Assembly: GCA_038528965.1 (NCBI GenBank) | Contig: JBCBEC010000007.1 | Coordinates: 124,001-188,000 of the forward strand | Direction of reading: 5' to 3' | Source of the DNA: Lewinella sp038528965 | GTDB taxonomy: Bacteria > Bacteroidota > Bacteroidia > Chitinophagales > Saprospiraceae | DNA length: 64,000 bases | Part shown: in pieces, positions 9,192 through 18,070 of the stretch | Layout of the letters: each line of letters opens with the position of its first letter | Position numbering within the stretch: the first letter of the stretch is position 1 | Position numbers and translations under genes: made by a program | Notes under the pieces: generated by a model | Told to the model about the DNA's origin: nothing | The model's input: the letters and a program-made list of their open reading frames with translations, nothing else | Databases searched by the model: none

Positions 9192-9752
9192 ATGAAGACC
9201 AAATCTCTGCTTTTCACACTCGCTATTCTGGCTCTTTCCACCTTTCAAGCCCAAGCACAAGTAGATGCCACCTTAAACACCCTTGGTGTCCTAGCCGGTG
9301 GTACACAATTGGGCGTTGACTTTGCTATCAACGACGAATTCTCGGTAGAAGGCACTATTGGGTACAATAATAATGACGATGTGAGTATCATCGTGGATGA
9401 TGCTTCCACCAATTATAGCTATCGGGGTATTCCCATACAAGCTGTTGGTAAGTACTACATCGGTCCGTCAAAGGGAGCTGACAAGTTCTATGCTGCTGCC
9501 TTTATGCGCTATGTTAACCGGAACTATGTACAAGCTGGGGTGGAAGACCCCAATACCTTCACACAGTCTCGCTTTGGTATTGGCTTTGGCCTTGGTACTA
9601 AGATAATTTCCCGAAGTGGCGTTGTCTTCGATTTTGGTATGAACCTTGGTCGAGTTATCAGTGAGAACGTCGCCGTTAATGAGACGGATGTGCGTCTACC
9701 ACGCGCCATAGTCGGGTTTAAGATTGGTATTGGTTACCGTTTTGGTGCCTAA
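9192..9752 (+). CDS. Outer-membrane beta-barrel protein
   Basis: 186 aa with a clear signal peptide (MKTKSLLFTLAILALSTFQAQAQ, cut after residue ~23). The mature part is built of alternating hydrophobic/polar strands with glycine turns (FSVEGTIGYNN, PIQAVGKYYIG, RFGIGFGLGTKI, GVVFDFGMNLGR) and ends in VGFKIGIGYRFGA, the aromatic-rich last strand expected of an outer-membrane barrel. It resembles the small OmpW/OprF-type porin-like proteins common in Bacteroidota. The specific cargo or role cannot be read from the sequence. It has its own -7 element and ends before a bidirectional terminator. Confidence 0.82.
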   Translation: MKTKSLLFTLAILALSTFQAQAQVDATLNTLGVLAGGTQLGVDFAINDEFSVEGTIGYNNNDDVSIIVDDASTNYSYRGIPIQAVGKYYIGPSKGADKFYAAAFMRYVNRNYVQAGVEDPNTFTQSRFGIGFGLGTKIISRSGVVFDFGMNLGRVISENVAVNETDVRLPRAIVGFKIGIGYRFGA

Positions 9753-9964
9753 ACACTCCTAATTAGAGGGAGGTTGGACTTGAACAAATCTTTAAAGTAT
9801 TGTTTGTCAGTGCCCATCCTCCCGGTAGAAGGTAGATGGTAGATGGAGTAAGGACAAAAACGTCTTTCTGCTTTCTACCTTATTCCCTCTACAACCTTAG
9901 GCTTTGATGTTCACCAACTCATAAAGACCTTATCCCCAACCGTACATTAATTCATTAAAAAAAG

Positions 9965-10001
9965 AATGCCCGCCTCCAGACTGGAAGCGGGCATTTTATT
10001 T
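9965..10001. terminator. Bidirectional terminator between barrel gene and gcvP
   Basis: Stem AATGCCCGC (9965-9973) / GCGGGCATT (9987-9995) with a T-rich run on the right and an A-run (9957-9963) on the left, so it can stop both converging transcripts. Just upstream (9825-9890) are short direct repeats (GGTAGATGGTAGATGGA) and a matching inverted TTCTACC; no gene is seen there. Confidence 0.85.
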
Positions 10002-10028
10002 TACCTGACAGCTTGCGCAGGGCAAGAC

Positions 10029-12905
10029 CTATTCAGCGTAACTTTCAATTGGTGGGCAGGTACACACTAGATTACGATCACCGTAGCCGTTATCTACGCG
10101 TGCCACGCTTGCCCAAAATTTAAAGCCTTCGCGCAGGTAAGGAAGCGGATACGCGGCTTTCGCGCGGCTGTATGGAAACTCCCACTCATCAGCAGTCATC
10201 CAATCCAACACGTGTGGTGCATTGTGTAGCACGTTGTTTTCCGCATCGGCGGTACCGGCAGCAATTTCGTCAATCTCCTTACGGATTTCAATCATCGCAT
10301 CACAGAAGCGATCCAGCTCTTGCATGCTTTCACTTTCCGTAGGCTCGATCATAATCGTACCGGCAACTGGCCAACTCAAAGTTGGGGCGTGGAAGCTATA
10401 ATCAATCAAGCGCTTCGCTACATCGGCAGCAGAAACGAAGTCCTTGAACGGACGTAGATCAATGATCAATTCGTGTGCACTGTGACCGTTTTCACCAGTA
10501 AACAGCACTGCGTAATGATCCTGTAAGCGCGCCTTGATGTAGTTCGCATTCAGAATCGCGTAGCGGCTGGCATCCGTCAGACCATCTGGGCCCAACATCT
10601 TAATGTAAGCGTAGCTGATCAGCAAAATGCTGGCGCTACCCCAAGGTGCAGCGGAAACTGCTTTAATACCCTGGTCACCTCCTGTTTTCACCAGCGGGTG
10701 CTTCGGTAAGAACGGAGCAAGTTTTTCGTTTACACAGATTGGCCCCATGCCAGGCCCTCCACCTCCGTGAGGAATGGCAAAGGTCTTGTGCAGATTGAGG
10801 TGACAAACATCGGCCTCAATCAAGCCGGGGCTAGTCAGTCCTACCTGGGCATTCATGTTCGCACCATCCATATAAACCAGACCACCTTGCTCGTGAATAA
10901 TCTGACAGATTTCACGAATTTCGGTTTCAAATACCCCGTGGGTAGAAGGATAAGTAACCATTAAACAGGACAGTACATCAGCGTGCTCTGTTGCCTTGGC
11001 CTTCAGGTCTTCAATATCAATATTGCCTTCTTCATCGCAGCGTACTACCACTACTTTCATTCCCGCCATCACCGCACTGGCAGGGTTGGTGCCGTGTGCA
11101 GAATCTGGGATGATGGCCACCTTACGATGATCATCACCATTGGCTAGGTGGTACGCACGGATGGTCAGCAGTCCAGAGTATTCGCCCTGAGCACCAGAAT
11201 TAGGCTGCAAAGAACAAGCCGCAAAACCGGTAATATCACTCAGCCACTGCTCCAATTCCTCAAACAGCTGGTAATAACCCATCGCCTGATCTTTTGGCAC
11301 AAAGGGATGCAGGTTAGCAAACTCAGGCCAACTCACCGGCATCAACTCCGAAGCTGCGTTCAACTTCATCGTACAGGAGCCGAGTGGGATCATGGAGTGC
11401 ATCAGAGACAAATCACGATTCTCCAAGCGCTTGATATAACGCATCATTTCCGTTTCCGTATGGTACGTATTGAAAACGGGATGGGTCAGATACGCTGTCT
11501 GGCGCAACAAGGTCGCTGGAACAGAAAGTTCGGCTGGCTCTTCCGAAGAAACAGCTATGGTATCTTGCTCGAAATCAACGGCCAAAATTCCCGCAAGCTG
11601 CTCTACATCCTCAGTCATCGTTGTTTCGTCCAGACTAATCTGAACGGTATCCTCCGTATAGTGCAGGTTGATCTCCGTCGCTAATGCTGCTCTACGAATG
11701 GCATCACGAGTGCTATGGTCTGCACGGATACTGATGGTATCAAAGAAGTGCTCACTTTCCAGTTCGTAGCCCAAATCTTTGGCGGCTGTGGCCAATAGCT
11801 GTGTCAAGGTATGAACCCGAGTAGCCATGGAGCGCAAGCCCTCAGGACCGTGCCAGGCTGCGTACATGCCCGCCATGATAGCTAGCAATGCCTGGGCGGT
11901 ACAAATATTGGAAGTAGCCTTTTCCCGGCGGATATGCTGCTCACGCGTCTGCAGCGCCATACGCAAGGCAGATTTTCCACGCTTATCTACCGAAACACCG
12001 ATAATGCGCCCTGGTAGTGATCGCTTGAATTGATCGCGGCAAGCAAAATAAGCGGCGTGTGGACCACCGTAGCCCATAGGTACCCCAAAACGTTGGGTGT
12101 TACCTACCACGGCGTCGGCACCCCATTCACCCGGAGGCGTAAGCACGGTTAGTGCCAAAAGGTCGGCCGCAACGGTTACAAAAATCTTCTTCGCGTTGGC
12201 CTCTGTAGTTAAGGCCCGATAGTCTTCCACTGCACCATTGGCTGCGGGGTACTGCAACATGATGCCAAAGACCTCATCGTTCAGTTCGAATTCACTGACC
12301 GGCTTCACTTGTACATCAATACCCAGTGGCTCAGCACGTGATTCCAGTACAGCAATCGTTTGCGGTAGCACCTGATCAGACACTAGAAATACTTTGATAG
12401 CCTCGCCCTTGTTGCGCTTATTCTTTTGACCAAAGAACAGACTCATGGCTTCAGCGGCAGCGGTACCTTCATCCAGCAAAGAAGCGTTGGCGATATTCAT
12501 CCCCGTAAGGTCGCTCACCATGGTCTGGAAATTGAGCAAGGCTTCCAAACGTCCTTGCGCAATCTCTGCCTGGTAAGGGGTGTACTGGGTATACCAACCT
12601 GGATTTTGGAAAATATTACGGGCAATAACCGAAGGGGTGATCGTTGGAAAATAGCCTAAGCCAATGTAAGTTTTGAAAACTTTGTTCTTGGCGGCTAGGG
12701 TCTGCAGATCACGCAAATAAGCATGCTCGGTTTGAGCCGTAGGAACCTGAATTGGAGTCTGCCGACGAATATTAGCCGGCACGGTCTCATCAATTAATTG
12801 GTCTAAACTGGCAACGCCAATTGCTTTAATCATCTGCTCCACTTCACTAGCGGAGGGACCGATGTGCCGATTGACAAACTGGTCGTAAAAAGCCGTTTTA
12901 CTCAT
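10029..12905 (-). CDS. gcvP: Glycine dehydrogenase (decarboxylating), P-protein of the glycine cleavage system
   Basis: 958 aa from the ATG at 12905 (MSKTAFYDQFVNRHIGPSASE...), the canonical opening; the frame runs on to a TTG at 12965 that is unlikely to be used. The PLP enzyme decarboxylates glycine and passes the aminomethyl group to lipoyl-GcvH. Both halves of the long single-chain form are present. The PLP lysine is about Lys707 in HLNLHKTFAIPHGGGGPGMGP, and the glycine-rich segment follows it. The C-terminal NGYGDRNLVCTCPP is family-typical. gcvT is in this window but 43 kb away, and gcvH is not seen. A -7 element at 13117-13110 implies a leader of roughly 200 nt containing a strong hairpin. 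Confidence 0.97.
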   Translation of the reverse strand: MSKTAFYDQFVNRHIGPSASEVEQMIKAIGVASLDQLIDETVPANIRRQTPIQVPTAQTEHAYLRDLQTLAAKNKVFKTYIGLGYFPTITPSVIARNIFQNPGWYTQYTPYQAEIAQGRLEALLNFQTMVSDLTGMNIANASLLDEGTAAAEAMSLFFGQKNKRNKGEAIKVFLVSDQVLPQTIAVLESRAEPLGIDVQVKPVSEFELNDEVFGIMLQYPAANGAVEDYRALTTEANAKKIFVTVAADLLALTVLTPPGEWGADAVVGNTQRFGVPMGYGGPHAAYFACRDQFKRSLPGRIIGVSVDKRGKSALRMALQTREQHIRREKATSNICTAQALLAIMAGMYAAWHGPEGLRSMATRVHTLTQLLATAAKDLGYELESEHFFDTISIRADHSTRDAIRRAALATEINLHYTEDTVQISLDETTMTEDVEQLAGILAVDFEQDTIAVSSEEPAELSVPATLLRQTAYLTHPVFNTYHTETEMMRYIKRLENRDLSLMHSMIPLGSCTMKLNAASELMPVSWPEFANLHPFVPKDQAMGYYQLFEELEQWLSDITGFAACSLQPNSGAQGEYSGLLTIRAYHLANGDDHRKVAIIPDSAHGTNPASAVMAGMKVVVVRCDEEGNIDIEDLKAKATEHADVLSCLMVTYPSTHGVFETEIREICQIIHEQGGLVYMDGANMNAQVGLTSPGLIEADVCHLNLHKTFAIPHGGGGPGMGPICVNEKLAPFLPKHPLVKTGGDQGIKAVSAAPWGSASILLISYAYIKMLGPDGLTDASRYAILNANYIKARLQDHYAVLFTGENGHSAHELIIDLRPFKDFVSAADVAKRLIDYSFHAPTLSWPVAGTIMIEPTESESMQELDRFCDAMIEIRKEIDEIAAGTADAENNVLHNAPHVLDWMTADEWEFPYSRAKAAYPLPYLREGFKFWASVARVDNGYGDRNLVCTCPPIESYAE

Positions 12906-13006
12906 GCTGTGTGCTGAAAGGTTAGCGATGGTTAGGAACTTCTGTAGAGCGTATTTGGAATTCAATAATCATCGTCAAAACCTACCTTTTGGCCTTCCTC
13001 AGCGTT

Positions 13007-13047
13007 ACTGAAATCCTCATTTAGCGCTGCTAAACTCCGGTTTCAGT
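13007..13047 (-). promoter_or_regulatory. Nested hairpin in the long gcvP leader
   Basis: Read on the minus strand: outer stem ACTGAAA / TTTCAGT (7 bp, 13047-13041 with 13013-13007), then a symmetric 6x6 internal loop (CCGGAG opposite TGAGGA, able to form G.A pairs), then inner stem TTTAGC / GCTAAA (6 bp) closed by an AGC loop. It lies about 100-140 nt before the gcvP ATG and downstream of a good -7 element. I do not recognise it as the glycine riboswitch. It may be a regulatory leader, but no ligand or mechanism can be inferred. Confidence 0.45.
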
Positions 13048-13109
13048 GCCTTGATCAAGACCAAAATTTCTGATTTTTACTTGAAGATCAAATTTCCAAA
13101 AACGCTCTG

Positions 13110-13117
13110 CAAAGGTA
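13110..13117 (-). promoter_or_regulatory. Bacteroidota -7 element TACCTTTG for gcvP
   Basis: Exact TACCTTTG on the minus strand, with a TTG at 13136-13134 (16 nt between) as a possible -33 element. It predicts a ~200-nt leader before the gcvP ATG. Confidence 0.6.
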
Positions 13118-13198
13118 GAAAATCTTCACTGCTCAATAACAGCCAAGAGCGCGCTTGGTTTACTTTGACGAAAAGGTGATAATAGACCGACAAAACAA

Positions 13199-13465
13199 TC
13201 AATCAACAAAGTTGATGTCTTGCCAAAAATTGATCCTGAGCTGCCGGTTAATCAACTCCTGCTCCTGGTTACGATAAGAACAATCGTAGTACCTAGTACC
13301 ATTATTGCTGCCAAATACCTCGGCCCCCATATTCCGGGAAATAGAGACTAATGTACCGCCTTGCTGCTCGATGAACAAACGAACCTTTTCCTCATCCGAT
13401 TGCCTGAGATACTGGGCAAAAGCGATAAAAATAATCACCAATAACATGAAGATTAGATACGTCAT
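13199..13465 (-). CDS. Small single-pass membrane protein of unknown function
   Basis: 88 aa. Residues 1-18 (MTYLIFMLLVIIFIAFAQ) form a membrane anchor or uncleaved signal, followed by a soluble ~65-residue domain: SDEEKVRLFIEQQGGTLVSISRNMGAEVFGSNNGTRYYDCSYRNQ. The pattern 'I..qGG.l.si.....G..v....g.RyY.v.Y.d' suggests a small alpha/beta domain. I do not recognise the family. It starts 12 nt after the priA stop codon on the same strand and is probably cotranscribed. ATG start. Confidence 0.7.
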   Translation of the reverse strand: MTYLIFMLLVIIFIAFAQYLRQSDEEKVRLFIEQQGGTLVSISRNMGAEVFGSNNGTRYYDCSYRNQEQELINRQLRINFWQDINFVD

Positions 13466-13477
13466 AACGGCTAGGCG

Positions 13478-15961
13478 TTAGTAAGGATCAACATCGATGC
13501 TTACCCGCACATTAGAATAACCTTGGGTCTGCTTGAGACGCTCCATGGCCGCGCGAATATGATGTTTGGCAAACTTGATTTTCTTGGGACTGCGCTCTAA
13601 TTTCACCAAAACGTCGAGTAGGTAATAGGAACGGACCCGTCCCACATAAGGTACGGCAGGACCCAGTACCCACTCTCCTAGTTCTTGCTTCAGCCAATGC
13701 GCGTAAAGCCGCATAGCGTCATTGACTACCTGTGGCTTCTTGTGCTTGAGCGTGACCCGAATGAGGCGCACAAAGGGTGGGTACGCAAACTCCTGGCGCT
13801 CCTTTATTTCTCGGCGGAAGAAGCTGGCATAATCACCTTGTAGTACTTCTTGCACAACTGGATGGGCAGTATTGAACGCTTGTATCACCACCTCGCCTTG
13901 TCGGTGCTTGCGACCGGCCCGGCCAGCTACCTGCATCATAAGTTGAAAGCCTCGTTCGGAAGCCCGAAAATCAGGGAACTGCAGGAGCTGATCTGCACTG
14001 AGAACACCAACTACTCCTACTCGCTCAAAGTCTAGACCTTTAGTCACCATTTGGGTACCGACCAGAATATCGATCTTGCCATCCTCAAACTCACCTATGA
14101 TACGCGCGTGAGCGTGTTTGCCTTTCACGGTATCTAAATCCATGCGGCCGATCTTGGCATCCGGTAGGAATATCTTGAGTTCGTCCTCTATTTTTTCGGT
14201 GCCAAAGCCTTGCAACGTCAGCTGAGTGCTACCGCAGGCTGGGCATTTTTCCGGCAGCTTGGTAGTGTAGCCACAGTAATGACACTTGAGCACCTCCCGA
14301 AACTTGTGGTACGTCAAGCTTACATCACAGTTGACACACTCCGAGTGCCAACCACAAGTCGGGCAGCGATAGGTAGGTGAATAGCCCCGCCGGTTTTGGA
14401 ACAAGATGGCTTGCTCGCCTCGCTCCAGCGTAGCTTTGAGCGTCTCCAATAACGTCCCTGTGAAGTGATTGTACAGCTGCTGCTCTCGCTGTGCCCGACG
14501 CGCATCCGCAATCACAATTTCCGGTAGGGAAATACCACCAAAGCGTTCCGTTAACTCCACTAAACCATACTTATGCGTACGGGTATTTTGGTAAGTTTCA
14601 ATAGCTGGCGTAGCCGTGCCCAGCAGCACCTTAGCGCCAAATTGATGAGCCAGCATGATAGCCGTATCCCGTCCGTGGTAGCGGGGGTTCGGATCGCGCT
14701 GCTTGTAACTGGGGTCGTGCTCCTCATCGACAATGATGAGCGACAAATTGGTGTAGGGTAAAAACAGTGCCGACCGCGGCCCAAGGACAGCCGATTGGCC
14801 AGCCCTAATCTTTTGCCAGAGTTCCACACGCTCATTATGGTTCAAACGGGAGTGATAGACCACCACTTCATCTCCCAGTACGCGTTGTACGCGCCTGGTG
14901 ATCTGCGTAGTCAAAGCAATTTCCGGTAGGAGATACAATACCTGTCCACCCTGTGCAATGGTCTCCTGCATAAGTTCCAGATAGACCCGGGTTTTCCCAC
15001 TGCCCGTTACGCCGTGCAGCAGCACAACCGATTTCTCCTCAAAATGAGCCTTAATTTCCTCTAATGCCTTCTCCTGTTGCGGTGCCAATTCAGAAGCAGA
15101 AATGGTATCCTCTTCGTAGCTTCCCAGGCGGCTGACCTCCCGCTCATAGACCTCGACGATCTCTTTTTTCACCATGGCTTTGATGGTACCATGATCGGTT
15201 TGCGTCATCTGAATGAGCTCTGACTGGCGAATGAACTCCTGCTGCTTAGATAGTTGGACCAAAGCCAGTAGAACACGCTCTTGCTTCTCCGAACGGGTCA
15301 CCAGATCAAAAGCTGCGGCCTGGGCAGAGGTATCGCTGAGATAGGGTTCCTGAAACCGTACGCAGCGCACCACACGCGGACGATACTTCTCCTTGATTTC
15401 TTCCTTTAGGTAGATCACTCGCTTGTCCAGCAGACGGCGAATGATGGGATAAACCGTCTTTTGGCCTAAGATATCTTGGAGGTCCTTGATCGACAACTCC
15501 TCTTGTAAACTAAGCGCCTCCGCAATCAAATACTCCTTATCACCCAGCAATTCGGGATCTTGGTGAAAGAGTGGCCCCAGGGTAATCCTGGTTTCACTGC
15601 TCAGTTTAAAGTTAGCGGGAAGTGCGGCATTCATCACTTCACCCAAGGAGCAGATGTAGTAGGCGCTCATCCAACGCCAGAGCCGAAATTGGGCTTCTCC
15701 CACAATAGGTTCCTCATCAATGACACTTACGATGGGCTTCGGCTGATATTGTTCGGGGGCCCGTTGGTGCAGCTCCATTACCAACCCGGTATACAACTTG
15801 CTCTTACCAAATTGCACCTCTACTCGTTTGCCAATCTGCACCTCCTCTAAAAGCTCCTCTGGCACCCAATAGGTATAGGGCTTTGCGATGGCCAATGGCA
15901 AAATCACCTCCGCGTAGTAGGAAGTGGCATTCTGGACGGGATGAAGCTCAGCTTGGTGCAA
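13478..15961 (-). CDS. priA: Primosomal protein N' (PriA helicase)
   Basis: 827 aa. A 3'-to-5' DNA helicase that reloads the replisome at stalled forks. N-terminal 3'-binding domain with YAEVILPLAIAKPYTYWVP; helicase Walker A LLHGVTGSGKTRVY; motif II DEEH (IIVDEEHDPSYKQ); Zn-binding insertion with paired cysteines (CPTCGWHSECVNCDVSL ... CHYCGY ... CPACGS); C-terminal motifs VAGRAGRKHRQGEVVIQ. No ATG exists at the expected place: the only upstream start codon in frame is TTG at 15961-15959, with a GTG about 18 codons inside. A TAAGTTTG -7 element at 16017-16010 supports the TTG start. The small membrane-protein gene follows after 12 nt. Confidence 0.96.
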   Translation of the reverse strand: MHQAELHPVQNATSYYAEVILPLAIAKPYTYWVPEELLEEVQIGKRVEVQFGKSKLYTGLVMELHQRAPEQYQPKPIVSVIDEEPIVGEAQFRLWRWMSAYYICSLGEVMNAALPANFKLSSETRITLGPLFHQDPELLGDKEYLIAEALSLQEELSIKDLQDILGQKTVYPIIRRLLDKRVIYLKEEIKEKYRPRVVRCVRFQEPYLSDTSAQAAAFDLVTRSEKQERVLLALVQLSKQQEFIRQSELIQMTQTDHGTIKAMVKKEIVEVYEREVSRLGSYEEDTISASELAPQQEKALEEIKAHFEEKSVVLLHGVTGSGKTRVYLELMQETIAQGGQVLYLLPEIALTTQITRRVQRVLGDEVVVYHSRLNHNERVELWQKIRAGQSAVLGPRSALFLPYTNLSLIIVDEEHDPSYKQRDPNPRYHGRDTAIMLAHQFGAKVLLGTATPAIETYQNTRTHKYGLVELTERFGGISLPEIVIADARRAQREQQLYNHFTGTLLETLKATLERGEQAILFQNRRGYSPTYRCPTCGWHSECVNCDVSLTYHKFREVLKCHYCGYTTKLPEKCPACGSTQLTLQGFGTEKIEDELKIFLPDAKIGRMDLDTVKGKHAHARIIGEFEDGKIDILVGTQMVTKGLDFERVGVVGVLSADQLLQFPDFRASERGFQLMMQVAGRAGRKHRQGEVVIQAFNTAHPVVQEVLQGDYASFFRREIKERQEFAYPPFVRLIRVTLKHKKPQVVNDAMRLYAHWLKQELGEWVLGPAVPYVGRVRSYYLLDVLVKLERSPKKIKFAKHHIRAAMERLKQTQGYSNVRVSIDVDPY

Positions 15962-16009
15962 AGTAAATTCTAGTATTCGACTATTGTTTAATTCGATATG
16001 CGCTACCGC

Positions 16010-16017
16010 AAACTTAG
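16010..16017 (-). promoter_or_regulatory. -7 element TAAGTTTG for priA
   Basis: TAnnTTTG match on the minus strand in the short gap between the metalloprotease-like gene and priA, giving a ~40-nt leader before the TTG start. Confidence 0.45.
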
Positions 16018-16033
16018 ATAATCTCTTGCGACT

Positions 16034-16723
16034 TTACGAACGGTAAGCAGATTGTAGTTGATCCACAAAATACCCATAGTAGGGAATATCTGCCGGGCCC
16101 GCTGGCCCCCATTGGGTACGCCAACCATTTAGTAGTCGCCAGTAGTCGGCAACTAAATCTGCTTGTTGTTCTGGATTAAAGTCTTCTAATCTGGCATCTC
16201 GGCGAGCCCAATTGACAACTGCAGGTGCCCCGCCATAATTGTAACCCTCCGGGCTGGCCTGCGCGCGTAAAGCACGAGGGATATAGACACTCCCCCAATG
16301 CTGAAACTGCCACACGTGTACCATTTCGTGGATCAACAAAGCAGGGCTCATTCCGCCCCAGGCATTGATCGTATAAAAACTCACGTAGCAAATTTTCATC
16401 TGCGGTGGACCGATAAAAGCACGCTCATCAATCCGTACACGATCGTAGTGGATGGTATTTCCAAAGATCGGCAGGAGCAGTTCTACTTCCTCTGGGTACA
16501 GGGGACGGCTATTCCATTTCACCCAGTCGGCCAGGGTTTCGTAGATTTCCGGTAGGCCCACCACATCCAGCAGCAGATAAATGGCCTCTAACCACCACAT
16601 GGCAGAAGTCCAGCAGAATTGGCGCAGGTGCCTTCCTAGTCGCCTTAACCGTATTGGCATCCAGCGTAGAATCTGACCTAAGCGAAGTCCGCTTGCTCGG
16701 AGTTTGATAATGATTTTCTGCAT
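16034..16723 (-). CDS. Putative zinc metalloprotease-like protein (HEMVH motif)
   Basis: 229 aa, ATG start. A basic N-terminal segment (KLRASGLRLGQILRWMPIRLRRLGRHLRQ) precedes a hydrophobic stretch (WWLEAIYLLLDVVGLPEIY). The HEMVHVWQ motif (His132-Glu133-x-x-His136) is the zinc site of gluzincin proteases, and Glu185 in FNPEQQADL is a plausible third ligand. The 'IHEMVHVWQ' form resembles the DUF4157 / Vgr-related metallopeptidase-like families. There is no conventional signal peptide and no secretion-system gene nearby. It is followed by priA, which has its own promoter signal. Catalytic activity and substrate are not established. Confidence 0.7.
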   Translation of the reverse strand: MQKIIIKLRASGLRLGQILRWMPIRLRRLGRHLRQFCWTSAMWWLEAIYLLLDVVGLPEIYETLADWVKWNSRPLYPEEVELLLPIFGNTIHYDRVRIDERAFIGPPQMKICYVSFYTINAWGGMSPALLIHEMVHVWQFQHWGSVYIPRALRAQASPEGYNYGGAPAVVNWARRDARLEDFNPEQQADLVADYWRLLNGWRTQWGPAGPADIPYYGYFVDQLQSAYRS

Positions 16724-16738
16724 TGTAAATCAAAATGA

Positions 16739-16783
16739 ACTTCGGTTTTTATTCATTGACCAATAAGCCTTATTGACCGAAGT
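16739..16783 (-). promoter_or_regulatory. Nested inverted repeats in front of the HEMVH-protein gene
   Basis: ACTTCGGT (16739-16746) pairs with ACCGAAGT (16776-16783). Inside it, CAATAAG/CTTATTG (separated by a single C) forms a second palindrome next to the right arm. The element ends 15 nt before the start codon, so it could be an operator or a leader structure. Confidence 0.4.
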
Positions 16784-17138
16784 CCGCAGTACAAGGTATT
16801 TAGTAAGTAGAACTTGGATTTGATTAATGTAATTCGAACCGCTTAGCAAGTACCAATTACAAGGTACCCAGTACAGTGGATTTTGCCTAAGTACGTTGTG
16901 TATAAGTTAAAGACTAACGACAAAACACACCTTAACTTGTGGCGTATATAACATAAACGTTTTTTAGAATCAAAAGGCTTAGTGTAATCGATTCTCAGTA
17001 GGAAATAGTGGCTTCTTTTGCCAGCAGCTCCTAAATGGCTAGTGGCGGAAGCAAAAACTGTACACCCGAACAAAAGGAGTGCTTAGCAGTTCTTCTTCAA
17101 AGGGTTATCCTACCCCGCGACTTCTCAATCTACAACAC
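16784..17138. other. Intergenic region, nothing recognised
   Basis: 355 bp of AT-rich sequence between divergent genes. A weak inverted pair (AAGTTAA near 16905 with TTAACTT near 16931) is visible. A reading frame upstream of 17139 opens at a GTG (17079) but lacks a signal-peptide start, so it is treated as non-coding. Confidence 0.45.
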
Positions 17139-17825
17139 ATGAAAACGCTAAAACCATTCCGTAGCACCTTATTTTTTCTTTGCTGCTTACTACTTTGGGT
17201 TACCTCTATCCAAGCTCAATTAGCAAGGCCGAATAATGTACTAACAGTGGCCATTGTTCCTTGTGCTGTTGTCTACTCAGGTATGCCGCAATCTGAGGTT
17301 TTATCACCGGAAGCTTACGTACGAGAAGGTAGCACCAGTGGTGCCTTACAGCGTAACCTCTACCTGTACATGACCGAATATCTAGAAGCAAACCCGAAGA
17401 GCACAATTCAACTACAAGCGGTTACAGATACCAATATACTTTTGGAGTTAAACGGTATCACTTTGCGTGAAAGCTGGAAAATGGGGGCTCCTGAACTTAT
17501 GGAAGTGCTCGGTGTAGATGCCGTTTTGCGCGTCAGTGTAGCTTACGCCACGGGTTCTGTTACTAGAATTTCCGGTACGGGAGATAACCCAGGAGCTCCT
17601 AACTGTGACAATGGGGTATTAATGATACCCAGTAAAACTATTGCCTCAGCGATGCTTCTGGAAGGAAAACTGGGTTACTTCAGCCCGATATGGCGGTTAG
17701 GTAATCATTATCGTCGCTTTCGCAGAGGGAGAGGAAACAAGGCTATTGCCCGAAGAATTATTAGAAGGCTTACGCGTAATCTATCACCTTACCAGAACAA
17801 CTACCTGTTCGCTCAAAACGAATAG
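17139..17825 (+). CDS. Secreted protein of unknown function, CsgG/GNA1162-like N-domain pattern
   Basis: 228 aa from the ATG at 17139; the upstream GTG at 17079 would put 20 residues before the signal peptide MKTLKPFRSTLFFLCCLLLWVTSIQAQ. The mature protein opens with VLTVAIVPCAVVY and has the order 'quantity - L...LYLYMTEYLE - VTDTNILLELNGIT - W...APELMEVLGVDAVLRVSVAYATG', which matches a class of Bacteroidota secreted proteins with the fold of the CsgG/GNA1162 N-domain. The C-terminal part is strongly basic (RRFRRGRGNKAIARRIIRRLTRN). Role unknown. ATG-to-neighbour distances suggest a monocistronic gene. Confidence 0.72.
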   Translation: MKTLKPFRSTLFFLCCLLLWVTSIQAQLARPNNVLTVAIVPCAVVYSGMPQSEVLSPEAYVREGSTSGALQRNLYLYMTEYLEANPKSTIQLQAVTDTNILLELNGITLRESWKMGAPELMEVLGVDAVLRVSVAYATGSVTRISGTGDNPGAPNCDNGVLMIPSKTIASAMLLEGKLGYFSPIWRLGNHYRRFRRGRGNKAIARRIIRRLTRNLSPYQNNYLFAQNE

Positions 17826-18070
17826 TTCAAACTAGATTATCGCCTTCTGTTTTCGTGATGATTATCTGCTTTAGGCGCTTAATTTAGTTTAGCTTGAATC
17901 ACTTTTTCCGATCTATACTTCACGGTATTGATCGCCTTAACAGTGCGTGATTCGACCTTACAATAACCTAAACAGCACAAGAAGCAAATTAGCCCAACCA
18001 ATTGCCATTCTCGTACGAATAGCTGCGTATCTTTCGTCCCTCACTCATCAGAATCTCATATTCAAAGACT

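Noticed and set aside
9825..9895. Short GGTAGATG repeats as a CRISPR or integration site
   Set aside because: Too short and irregular, no spacers and no cas or integrase gene in the window.
11148..11684. 178-codon open frame opposite gcvP
   Set aside because: It lies wholly within gcvP, whose protein is fully conserved; the opposite frame has no domain, signal or promoter and is basic/Arg-rich as expected of an antisense shadow.
12906..13109. Glycine riboswitch upstream of gcvP
   Set aside because: The leader is structured but I could not find the conserved glycine-aptamer sequence blocks; recorded only as an unclassified leader.
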